Positions 1 through 8,127 of a stretch of DNA of 64,000 nt are shown here, piece after piece. Numbering within the stretch: position 1 is the stretch's first letter; every line of letters begins with the position of its first letter. The DNA comes from Rachicladosporium sp. CCFEE 5018. Lineage: Eukaryota; Ascomycota; Dothideomycetes; Cladosporiales; Cladosporiaceae. A model generated the notes under the pieces. That model was not told the DNA's origin and made no database searches. It saw only the letters and a program-made list of their open reading frames with translations. The DNA lies in NCBI GenBank assembly GCA_002077045.2, contig KZ111140.1, positions 2,395,732-2,459,731 of the forward strand, in the 5' to 3' direction. A program made the position numbers and the translations under genes.

Positions 1-249
1 AAGGACGAGACGAACATGTTCAACGAGATCCTGCCCATCGCCTTTGGCGACATGATCGCCGGTGTGTTGCGTGCCTAGGATTGACGGCGGCGCAGAAGGG
101 TAGTCATGTGGGAACTCGACTCGCAACGAGATCTCCGGGTGAGATGGCAATGTCAAGGCATATATAGCTTCGTCATTTGTAGACTCCAGGGTAGTGTCGC
201 CATATATCGAGTTGATAGAAGTGATCTCATCCAGAAGGTCCTCGGACAT
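1..249 (-). CDS. YIH1: YIH1/IMPACT homologue, N-terminal fragment (runs off window)
   Basis: The ATG complement lies at 247-249 and the frame stays open to the window edge, giving the first 83 residues. It begins MSEDLLDEITSINSIYG and is almost identical to the complete copy at 18851-19711. The fragment covers most of the RWD domain, which in YIH1 binds Gcn1 and so restrains Gcn2 activation. The rest of the gene lies outside the window, so whether this copy is intact cannot be judged. It is divergent from PRP45 at 525, the same arrangement as in copy 2. Confidence 0.85.
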   Translation of the reverse strand, partial: MSEDLLDEITSINSIYGDTTLESTNDEAIYALTLPSHPEISLRVEFPHDYPSAPPSILGTQHTGDHVAKGDGQDLVEHVRLVL

Positions 250-524
250 GTCGTGAGATGCACTGCAACGTCGCCATGCTAGGTACAGTGGATGCTCATT
301 ACGGCGCCTTCACTGACTAGCTAGTCAAAGTTTCCGAGTAGTGAAGAGCATCTCTGTGATATAACTACAGCATGTGAACATGAAGTGACCACAAGAGGGC
401 TTGGCAAGCAAGGGATGCCCGATCCGGACTATCCGACTTCTTCACGAGTCAAGAACGAAGATTGCTTGGACGATTGTACCGATCTCATTCACGCTACTCA
501 TTTGTGCCTACGCCAGTACTCAGC
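250..524. promoter_or_regulatory. Divergent promoter between YIH1 and PRP45 (copy 1)
   Basis: A 275-bp spacer separates the divergent start codons of YIH1 (249) and PRP45 (525). It must hold both promoters and 5' leaders. No TATA box or clear factor site was recognised. Compared with 19712-19980 there are scattered substitutions and a 6-bp indel near 374-380. Confidence 0.5.
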
Positions 525-2282
525 ATGGCGACTCGACTCTCCCTCACGAGTGCTCTACCGAAGCCGAAGTACAGCGGCGAAGAGGAAGCGCTACCACGTC
601 ATACACAACAGAAAGGACCGCGAGTAGTTGATGCTCGTGAACTCGAAAGCTCAGCACTAGTAGTGAAGCGCTCTGGACCACCTGGCTATGGACAGCGAGC
701 ATCATGGCGACCGCGGAGTGCGGAGGACTTCGGCGACGGAGGCGCATTTCCGGAAGTGCCTATTGCACAGTACCCGTTCGATATGGGCAGGAAAGGTGGT
801 GCGAGTAGCTCAAATGCACTGGCTATACAAGTGAACAATGAGGGCAAAGTCAAGTATGATGCGATAGCACGGAGAGGGCACGATGACAAGCGCATCATAC
901 ACGCCAGCTTCAAGGACTTGATCCCATTACGGCAACGCGCAGATGTGGGCGAGATCAGTCTGGCGAAGCCGACCGAGGAGGAGGTGCAAGAGGCGAAGGA
1001 GAGGACGCAGAAGGCGCTGTCAGGTCTGGTAGCGGGAGCATTGGCGGCGCAGAAGCCGAAGAATGTCAAGGGGACTACGAGGCCGGAGCCGACGTTCGTG
1101 CGGTACACGCCAACGAATCAGATGGGTGACAACAGCAAGCAGCAGGATCGGATCATGAAGATTGTGCAAAGGCAGCAGGATCCGATGGAGCCGCCGAAGC
1201 ACAAGATCAAGAAGATCCCCAGAGGACCCCCCAGTCCACCTCCGCCTGTGATGCACTCGCCTCCGCGCAAGTTGACTGCGGAGGATCAGGAGGCTTGGAG
1301 GATTCCGCCGCCGGTGTCGAACTGGAAGAATCCGAAGGGTTACACTGTACCACTAGACAAGCGATTGGCTGCAGATGGGAGAGGTCTGCAGGACGTCACA
1401 ATCAACGACAAGTTTGCTCAGTTTGCTGAAGCATTGCACACTGCCGATCGGCATGCTCGAGAAGAAGTCACGCAACGGCAGCGTATGCAACAGCGCCTTG
1501 CTGAGAAGGAGAAAGAGCAAAAGGAGGCAGCCCTCCAAGCAGCCGCACAGAAAGCACGCGAAGACCGTGCCGCAGCCATGTCCTCCAGCAGACCCGGAGG
1601 ACGCTCCCGCAGCGTGTCCTCGGCATCATCTCGCTCCTCCTATACCTCTGACTCTCGCTCTCGGTCACGCTCCCACAGCGCCTCAAGACGTCGGTCCTCA
1701 GCCCAAGACGACGTCCGTGAGCGTGAACGCCTCCGCATCGAGAAGCGCGCCCAAGAAAAGCGACAAATGCAGCAAAAGAACATGGGCCACGAACGCCGCA
1801 TGCAAATGCTAGCCCGTGACCAGAACCGCGACGTCTCCGAGAAGGTTGCCTTGGGCCTCGCTAAACCAACACAAAACAAAGAAGCCATGTACGACTCCCG
1901 TCTCTTCAACCAATCCTCGGGCTTCAACGCTGGCATAAACGAAGATAATGCCTACGATAAACCATTATTCGCTGAGCGAGACGCACTGAACAGTATCTAC
2001 CGGCCTTCTGTGGGTAACGATGACGAGGAGGACGGAGGCGAGACGTTAGAAGGCATTGTGGGGGCGAAGAGGTTTGAGAGTTTGGGGAAGGCGCCTAAGG
2101 AGGGGTTCAAGGGGACTGATACGCAGGAGCAGAGGAGTGGGCCGGTGGTATTTGAGAGGGATAGGGGGGATTTGCCGGATGTGGAGGCGTTAATTCGGGA
2201 GGCTGAGAAGGGCGCGAAGAGGGCGGCTGAGGATGATGATGGCGGAGGTGGTGGGAAGAGGAAGAAAGTGGATGACGAGTAG
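525..2282 (+). CDS. PRP45: Pre-mRNA-processing protein 45, SNW/SKIP family (copy 1)
   Basis: The protein has 585 residues. SNW/SKIP proteins belong to the NineTeen-associated part of the activated spliceosome and act in the nucleus. The N-terminal half has the conserved block with PPRKLT and, at residues 265-267, the Ser-Asn-Trp of the family signature followed by KNPKGYTVPLDKRLAADGRG. A charged helical region follows, then an SR-rich stretch at about residues 365-410, and a basic tail ending GGGGKRKKVDDE. The start was placed at the ATG at 525 because the reading frame upstream has no other ATG. The second copy at 19981-21738 has the same length and differs at only a few residues, mostly near the N-terminus. 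Both copies look functional. Confidence 0.93.
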   Translation: MATRLSLTSALPKPKYSGEEEALPRHTQQKGPRVVDARELESSALVVKRSGPPGYGQRASWRPRSAEDFGDGGAFPEVPIAQYPFDMGRKGGASSSNALAIQVNNEGKVKYDAIARRGHDDKRIIHASFKDLIPLRQRADVGEISLAKPTEEEVQEAKERTQKALSGLVAGALAAQKPKNVKGTTRPEPTFVRYTPTNQMGDNSKQQDRIMKIVQRQQDPMEPPKHKIKKIPRGPPSPPPPVMHSPPRKLTAEDQEAWRIPPPVSNWKNPKGYTVPLDKRLAADGRGLQDVTINDKFAQFAEALHTADRHAREEVTQRQRMQQRLAEKEKEQKEAALQAAAQKAREDRAAAMSSSRPGGRSRSVSSASSRSSYTSDSRSRSRSHSASRRRSSAQDDVRERERLRIEKRAQEKRQMQQKNMGHERRMQMLARDQNRDVSEKVALGLAKPTQNKEAMYDSRLFNQSSGFNAGINEDNAYDKPLFAERDALNSIYRPSVGNDDEEDGGETLEGIVGAKRFESLGKAPKEGFKGTDTQEQRSGPVVFERDRGDLPDVEALIREAEKGAKRAAEDDDGGGGGKRKKVDDE

Positions 2283-2550
2283 TGAAGTGCTCTGCAATGG
2301 CGAGCGTAAAAGTGGAAGTCTCGATAGTGAAGGGCATAGAGACCTGGCAAAGCACGAATGGGCATTCACTATGACTCCATCTATCACTAGAGGAAGGCGC
2401 ACCCAGTGCGCACACTCGCTCCTACTTCCACCACCTCTTACACTCACGTCACACCCTCCGCAGGATCCCATTCGAACCCTCGAGCACCGCATCCAAAGCC
2501 GGCTCGACAGTCCGCAGATCATCGAAATCATCAAGACCATCGTCATCACC

Positions 2551-3969
2551 ATGCCAGCCTTGCAATTGCCTGAGCCTTATCGGCCGCTCGCAACGCAAGA
2601 CTCGATGGCCTCGTCACCGAGCGCGGGTTCAGATATGCAGCCTCCGGTACCATATCAGCCTCACGGTGTTATACCGGTGCCTTCCTCATCATCGTACTCA
2701 GACTCCAACATAAAATCTGCTGCACCATACCAGCCGTACGGTGGCATGGGCTTGCCTTCGTCCTCGACGGCGGACACCTTCTCTAGCTTGCTCCCCAATC
2801 TACAACCGCCCATGCCATATCAGCCCTTCACTGCGCCGTCGATGACGAGCGCATCGCCGAGACAAAGCTCAGTGACTCCAGGTGCACTACAGCCGCCGGT
2901 GTCGTATGATCTCTTCAGCCACGCAGATGTGACCACAATTGTGTCGCCCACGAGAGTCGGTCAGCGCGGCATCAGTAGCAATTCGCAGATGCCCGCGCCG
3001 TACCGGCCGATCGAAAGACGGGCAGCTGGATATTCGAGGCATAGGATGGACGACAATGCTCAGTCGTCTACACGTCCTTACCCGACCGTATCTGCGACAG
3101 CTACCCGAGTCCAGTCAAGCAATGGCACCAGGACTTATCCCACCTCAGTAAAGACACCGATGTCGTTCCCACTTTGTCGCTTCCCGGACTGGCCACCGCT
3201 CCTGATCTTCTGGCTCATGGCTTTCGTGTTCGTGCTCTGGCTTCTAGCGATAGTGCTATACTTCGCTACCTTCCCGCCGCGCAACGGCTGGCTCAGACGA
3301 GCGTTCCGCCGCGATGGGAGGCAGAGAAAGGGGGACGGGTACAAGAAACTCGAAGACTATGACAGCGACGAAGGAAGTGACCTTGAGAATGAAGTAATGC
3401 ATGGCGAACGTGACCTCGGACATCTCGCGTACTTGCATGACAAAGCTAAGAAGCGGCGTACTGAGAAGCAGAAGTGGGTCGCTGAAGTGGTAAATGCGGA
3501 TAAGGAGCAAGTTGGTCTGGGCATCGCATCCGCTTCTGGCACAGACTGTTACCCTGGACAATTGCTTCGCCAGCGTCGCCGCCGATCTCTCGACCTGCGC
3601 TTCCTGATGCCGGAGAAGCTGAAGGAGACCATTGACCAGATCAAGGACGCGCCCGTATCGGCTCCATTACTGCCCGCTCGAAGCTTCGACTCGTCGCCCT
3701 CGTCTTCAATCGTGTCGAGGAATGACAGCGAGGAGGATCTGAAGACAGGGATGCATACGCCTTTGCTGCCTTCTTCGGATGGCCGAGAGCCGAAAGGTGG
3801 GCAGAAGGAGAACAATGGCTTCGCGGCTTGGCTCGAGACGGTGAATGCCGGTATCGAGTATGCTGCCGCGAAGCTGGCGAGAGCAGCGCATGACCATGTC
3901 GTCGCGCCGGAGGAGGGCTTGCTGCTGCCGGTCCGAAATGGGGAGAGGGAGGCCATGCCAGGTAGCTGA
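2551..3969 (+). CDS. Proline/tyrosine-rich single-pass membrane protein, unknown function (copy 1)
   Basis: I do not recognise this 472-residue protein. The first ~200 residues carry an irregular repeat of the type PPVPYQPHG / APYQPYG / PPMPYQPF / PPVSYDLF / APYRPIE, spaced about 30 residues apart. A single hydrophobic segment of about 25 residues (roughly 212-238) begins FPDWPPLL. After it comes a basic anchor and a charged, Ser- and Glu-rich tail that probably lies in the cytoplasm. No signal peptide is visible, so an N-out or N-in orientation cannot be fixed. The frame is open further upstream into the end of PRP45, but the ATG at 2551 is the likely start because it begins the stretch that aligns with copy 2 (ATG at 22007). 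The two copies differ far more here than in PRP45. Confidence 0.75.
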   Translation: MPALQLPEPYRPLATQDSMASSPSAGSDMQPPVPYQPHGVIPVPSSSSYSDSNIKSAAPYQPYGGMGLPSSSTADTFSSLLPNLQPPMPYQPFTAPSMTSASPRQSSVTPGALQPPVSYDLFSHADVTTIVSPTRVGQRGISSNSQMPAPYRPIERRAAGYSRHRMDDNAQSSTRPYPTVSATATRVQSSNGTRTYPTSVKTPMSFPLCRFPDWPPLLIFWLMAFVFVLWLLAIVLYFATFPPRNGWLRRAFRRDGRQRKGDGYKKLEDYDSDEGSDLENEVMHGERDLGHLAYLHDKAKKRRTEKQKWVAEVVNADKEQVGLGIASASGTDCYPGQLLRQRRRRSLDLRFLMPEKLKETIDQIKDAPVSAPLLPARSFDSSPSSSIVSRNDSEEDLKTGMHTPLLPSSDGREPKGGQKENNGFAAWLETVNAGIEYAAAKLARAAHDHVVAPEEGLLLPVRNGEREAMPGS

Positions 3970-4117
3970 GCTCCAAAACCAAGCTTTCCAGCTCTGGTGG
4001 CTCTTCATACTTAGTTGGTGGTCGTATGTCACCGGCGGGCGTGGCAAGTGACCCAGTGTCACATGTTTGTTCCTTCTCCCCAAGTGCATGGTGCGTGTCT
4101 ATACGTCGATCCCTGTT

Positions 4118-4624
4118 TCAAGACCGCCCAATCTGCTCCACCACCCTCCTAACATCCGCTCTCTCCTCCACCCCAACACCCCACCCATCCAACATCCCCT
4201 CCCTCCGAAACAACACCGCAGTCTCCACAGCCGTCGGCTTCCCTACCCTCACTCCTGCCCCAGCCTGCACTAGCACCCCAACAACCTCCTCATACCCCTT
4301 GAACACCGCTCCAGCCAAGATGCTCTGCCCCCGATCATTCACAGCATCCACATCCGCTCCTTTTCCTATCAGCATTTCCACGGTGGGGAGGTGGTCGTGG
4401 TAGGACGCGAGCATTAGGAGCGTGTCGCCAGAGGAGTTCGTGAGGTTTGGCGGAATGCCGGCGGTGATGTATTGGGTTAGGAGGGCGGTGTCGCCGTTGC
4501 GGGCGAGGTTGAAGAGTTTGGTCGCGAGGTCTAGGGCTTCTGGGGGGAGGGTCGGGCGGGGTTCGGGGTTGGAGGTGCTAGTAGGAGGGAAAGTAGGAGG
4601 GGTGGTGGCTTGAGGCAGACCCAT
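4118..4624 (-). CDS. Small ankyrin-repeat protein (copy 1)
   Basis: The protein has 168 residues. After a Pro/Thr-rich N-terminus of about 30 residues it shows two good ankyrin repeats and a partial third: SSGDTLLMLASYHDHLPTVEML, then DAVNDRGQSILAGAVFKGYEEVV, then GVRVGKPTAVETA. Ankyrin repeats mediate protein binding, and the partner here is unknown. The ATG complement is at 4622-4624. The gene converges with the membrane-protein gene that ends at 3969. Its twin at 23564-24070 has identical length and few changes, mostly outside the repeats. Confidence 0.85.
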   Translation of the reverse strand: MGLPQATTPPTFPPTSTSNPEPRPTLPPEALDLATKLFNLARNGDTALLTQYITAGIPPNLTNSSGDTLLMLASYHDHLPTVEMLIGKGADVDAVNDRGQSILAGAVFKGYEEVVGVLVQAGAGVRVGKPTAVETAVLFRREGMLDGWGVGVEERADVRRVVEQIGRS

Positions 4625-5069
4625 GGTGAATTATGCTGAGGTTGAAATACGAGATGGAGCGCTAGAGGCGAAGGTAGAGGATATCGAAATGCTCTTACGA
4701 TATTCCTAACGGTACTATATGGATTTGAGGTAGAGTGGCGAACTCATGACGTTGATGTTGCGAGAGACGTCAGACTCGACATAAGTTGATTCGGCACTGT
4801 TTGTGTCGAGAAGCACACATATAGCAATCACAGATGAAAGCGCAGTATAGGAAGGAGTAAAGACGCAGACCTAATTCAGTGAGGCGAAGTGTGGAGCACA
4901 GTGCTTTGCACTGCTACAGGCATGCTAATCGTAATTCATCAAGTTGGGTATACCTTTTCCGTCCACCTCATCTTTCCCTCATCACCTTGCACTCCGCACG
5001 GATGCCAATAGCACCATCACCTGCCAGCGATCCGTCGTCTCCTGACAGCTGCTGCAGAAGTGTCCGATC
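4625..5069. other. Intergenic, ankyrin-gene promoter region (copy 1)
   Basis: This 445-bp spacer lies upstream of the ankyrin gene and downstream of the gene ending at 5070. The matching spacer in copy 2 (24071-24511) aligns, but with many substitutions and short indels, more than the coding sequence. I see no gene or defined site in it. Confidence 0.5.
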
Positions 5070-6443
5070 TCATCTCGCCAGCCCGACCTCGGCGCTCAGC
5101 TTCCTCTCCTTCTGCAACTTCATCGGCGCACCGCTTGGAGCATAGCTCTTCGGCACAGGCGGTAACTTCAGCGGAAGCTCACGCTCGCTAGCACCGCGAG
5201 GAACCAGCTTGGGTCGCTGCGACGAGGTACTCGGACGGCTTGGCACATAAACCTCTGGCTTAGCTGCTTTTGACTTGACGAGAGACTGAGTCGAGTACTT
5301 CGCCTCCGCGAGGCTGGCTGAGATACCCTTGTAAGCATTCACAGTGGCGCGGTCGGTTCGACCCATGCCCATCGCCGAGCCGAGCTTCTTGAACCCCTTT
5401 CTGGTGGGCACAAGAGGCGAGATCAAGTGGTCGTGCATCTGACTCCGGAGCGGGTACGGGTCGTCGTAGCTAAGGAACTCCCTCCAGCTCTGACCTTTGA
5501 TTGGAGCAGGCTTGGCGGGTTTCTCTGCCTTGACAGCTTTCTCTGCCTTGGCCGGTTTCTCTGATTTGGCAGGTACCTTGCGTCTTGTAGGTACGACTGG
5601 CGAGAACATGTGGTCCTTGATCTGCGTCTTTAGTGGATATGGATCATCGTAGGTGAGGAATTCTCTCCAGCTCTGGCCCTTGGTAACGTCAGGAGCAGTG
5701 GCGCGCGTAGGCTCTGTGGGTGCGAACGACGCCTGCTCGCGAAGCTTGAGGCTTAAGATCTGCGAGGCTCCATCGGTGGAAGTGGCTGGTGTCGAAGGTA
5801 TCGAGTCAATGGACTGGCCCTCGCTAGACATGCGAGGTGTCGATGGGAAGCTGTCATTGTGAAGGCTGTCGTCGGTAGGCTGGGATCGTTGCGATTGCTC
5901 TTCTGCAAATGGGAAGCCACGAGACGATGAGCTTGGTGAGCTGCGATGAGTTCTCGGGCTCGCTGGTATGTTGACGAGCTTGGGAGATGCCTGGGAGTTT
6001 TCTTTGCCCATTGGCCGCATGATCACAGCTTGAGCGCGGTAGAGCTGTCTCTCCGTCCGCGGTATCTCGGTAGTAGGCGTCTTTGGAATGAATAGGGACA
6101 GTCTAGCAGGTACTGCTACAGCTTCAACGATCTCGCCACTGGAAGCAGAGCAGATGCTGTATGAGTCGCTGTCGGCGGGAGTCGAGACACCCTCTTCGTC
6201 CGAGTCGTAGCCACGCCATTGGAGCTGCTCTTCCAGCGGATCACCGCCCTCAATCGGGCCATCGTTGTGTGCAGATGGACTCGCCTCGCCCTTGCTGATG
6301 CTGAGCAACTCGAGCGAGCGCCTGGTACTAATCACCTGCTTCTGCGTAGCACGCAAGATCTCGCTCTGATTCTCCATACTTGCAATAGTAGGCACAGTAG
6401 GATTGATCAAAAAGTCGTCCATATCGCGTTTGGCCGGGAACAT
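5070..6443 (-). CDS. Uncharacterised protein with a duplicated GQSWREFL-YDDPYPL motif (copy 1)
   Basis: The protein has 457 residues from the ATG at 6441-6443. I do not recognise the family. It is largely disordered in composition: an N-terminal MDDFLINPTVPT block, an acidic stretch with RGYDSDEEG and long Ser/Pro-rich linkers. The striking element is a ~34-residue unit present twice, at about residues 250-285 and 312-346. Each reads KGQSWREFL(T/S)YDDPYPL, then a QxxDH segment, then SP(V/L)VPTR. The units are separated by a Lys-Ala-Glu-Pro spacer of KAEKPAK repeats. Copy 2 lacks six spacer residues and is otherwise similar. No catalytic motif is visible, and a scaffold or adaptor role would be a guess. 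Confidence 0.72.
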   Translation of the reverse strand: MFPAKRDMDDFLINPTVPTIASMENQSEILRATQKQVISTRRSLELLSISKGEASPSAHNDGPIEGGDPLEEQLQWRGYDSDEEGVSTPADSDSYSICSASSGEIVEAVAVPARLSLFIPKTPTTEIPRTERQLYRAQAVIMRPMGKENSQASPKLVNIPASPRTHRSSPSSSSRGFPFAEEQSQRSQPTDDSLHNDSFPSTPRMSSEGQSIDSIPSTPATSTDGASQILSLKLREQASFAPTEPTRATAPDVTKGQSWREFLTYDDPYPLKTQIKDHMFSPVVPTRRKVPAKSEKPAKAEKAVKAEKPAKPAPIKGQSWREFLSYDDPYPLRSQMHDHLISPLVPTRKGFKKLGSAMGMGRTDRATVNAYKGISASLAEAKYSTQSLVKSKAAKPEVYVPSRPSTSSQRPKLVPRGASERELPLKLPPVPKSYAPSGAPMKLQKERKLSAEVGLAR

Positions 6444-6526
6444 CTTCAGCAAATCTCCACACGCGCAAACCGCGTGCTTCTAAATCATTTCCCGCTCGCG
6501 TGGTGGTACAGGGGGCGTTCAAAGTA

Positions 6527-6853
6527 CTATAAAGTGCATGGGTAAGCTATCGGAGGACAGGGAGGCACAATGCGGAGTGGAAGGGTCAGCATGGCAGACG
6601 AGGGTGTGCGGGCGCGAGGAGTCGTTGAGGCTGCTGGTTGGCTCCTTCCAATGCTACTTTGCAATGGTTGGCTTTCTGCCTCCGCTGCAGATCGGGCCGT
6701 GTGCGAAAGCTGCGCGGAAGGATGCAGGTGGAAAGTTAGTTCGCGAGGCTCTGCAGGAGGATCTGCGGCTGGGGGTTGTAGCAGATTGGCGAAGGTTCCG
6801 ACGGTGGAATCATTGAATTCGAACATGACGAATTTGGTAGCGACGGGTTTCAT
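6527..6853 (-). CDS. Candidate small ORF, 108 residues (copy 1)
   Basis: This ATG-initiated frame shares a well conserved core with copy 2 (25972-26277), running from STVGTFANLLQPPAADPP to QSSIGRSQPAASTT. Both ends diverge, and the C-terminal tails differ in length (108 against 101 residues). The DNA of the core is unusually similar between copies. The protein resembles nothing I know. The conservation could equally reflect a non-coding element or recent gene conversion, and the opposite strand is also open here. Treat it as a candidate only. Confidence 0.25.
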   Translation of the reverse strand: MKPVATKFVMFEFNDSTVGTFANLLQPPAADPPAEPRELTFHLHPSAQLSHTARSAAEAESQPLQSSIGRSQPAASTTPRARTPSSAMLTLPLRIVPPCPPIAYPCTL

Positions 6854-7173
6854 AGTGTGTCGTACTGGCCGCACACTCTCGCGTCCATATCTCGAACGTG
6901 ATCTGCATCCTGTCGACGTCACGATGTGTTCGAGATGCTTCGCACAAGTCGCCACAACACCCCCAACACCCTCCGTTCCATCCTGCGCTCGGAACAGGAA
7001 GGTGCTGATCCAACCAGACACGCGCAAGTCATGGTCGCACGCGCGCCTCGCATCAGCGAATCGCTCGCGCAGTGCATGCTTCCGCATCTTCGTCACGAGG
7101 CACCTTACAACGACTCGGACAAGCTTTCGTAAATTCACCCCAAGAGTTCACCCAGAGTTTCTAACGGCCGGCA

Positions 7174-7341
7174 ATGCCACGTCCAAAGGCTAGTACAATT
7201 GACCTTGTCAACCCATCCACTTCACTACCACACCATACTACACTCCGTCTTCCGCATACCTCTTCCCTCTCCACACCCACAGTCAGCACGCACGCAGATC
7301 ACGCGGTGCACAGGCTGGACCCTCACAGCCCGTGGCGATAA
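7174..7341 (+). CDS. Candidate 55-residue ORF conserved in both copies (copy 1)
   Basis: The frame starts MPRPKASTIDLVNPSTS and stops at TAA 7339-7341. Against copy 2 (26598-26765) I count three base differences, all synonymous (CTT/CTC, CAT/CAC, CAC/CAT), so the peptides are identical. Downstream, the copies accumulate indels. It could be a short protein, a first exon whose splice partner I cannot find, or chance. No domain is recognised. It lies between the 5' end of the 5070-6443 gene and the 3' end of XRN1. Confidence 0.35.
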   Translation: MPRPKASTIDLVNPSTSLPHHTTLRLPHTSSLSTPTVSTHADHAVHRLDPHSPWR

Positions 7342-8127
7342 GGCCATGTCGACCCGCCAGACCGTTTCTGACCCGGAGCCGGCTGAAGAAAGAGGCTCTG
7401 GCCGCAGCGTTTCATCCGCAGATAGAGTGCGGAGTAGCGTTGTGAATGGACTAGCCTCGACGGCAGTAGCGCCCGGCGCAAACGTACTGTATCAGGCTGA
7501 TGAGATCGGCGTGGGGAAATGTCGGGTTGTGCAGCTCTTGGCGTGGGCCATGGAGAGAAGGGTAGATGCTGTGTAGATTAACCGGCTACTTTGTCGAGTT
7601 GGTATGCATGTGGGAACTGCCGGATTGGATCCTATGGCAACTACGAGGTCGAACACCAGTCTAGACCCAAGGCCACCGGCTCGAAAACGCACGACACCGG
7701 GTGTAGAACTTGAGCAAGATTCCATCGCAGTCGCGCACAAATCGGCAGATGCAAAAGCTACTCCTCACAGAAGCAAAACATGCGCTGCAACTCGTGTCGA
7801 CATGCGGAAGCACGCCGATCCGAGGCTTGAAAGTGCAGATGTCTCCCCCCGATACTTCTCCTGTAACGAGCGGCGCCGTCAAACCACTGCTGTCGTGCTA
7901 CGAGACGGGTAGCAGAGAATAGTACACTCAAGTCGCACCCGTGACCGTGGCACTGATACATGATGATGGTGGTGGTAACACAACAGCTACTCGTGCGAGA
8001 CTCGTGTTGTCTTAATGGACATGTAGTGCGAATAAACGCGTCACTGTACTCCAAGACAACGCTCTAAACAGCGCTGCGCGTGTCTTCCGTCCCTTTCGCA
8101 CGCAGCTCAGTCCACCCCGCCAGTGCT
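7342..8127. other. Intergenic between the small ORF and the XRN1 3' end (copy 1)
   Basis: No convincing gene is present. A frame from 7346 (MSTRQTVSDPEPAEERG, ending at 7576) is open here but broken by an indel in copy 2, so it is unlikely to be coding. The rest probably contains 3' UTR and terminator of XRN1, with no recognised signal. Confidence 0.45.

Noticed and set aside
6527..7138. 203-codon minus-strand frame in copy 1
   Set aside because: It begins at GTG, not ATG, and copy 2 has stops in the same frame. Only the inner ATG frame was kept, as a weak candidate.
6570..7193. 207-codon plus-strand frame over the same stretch
   Set aside because: The copy 2 counterpart is broken (stop before 26354). 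No motif is visible, and the opposite strand is equally open.
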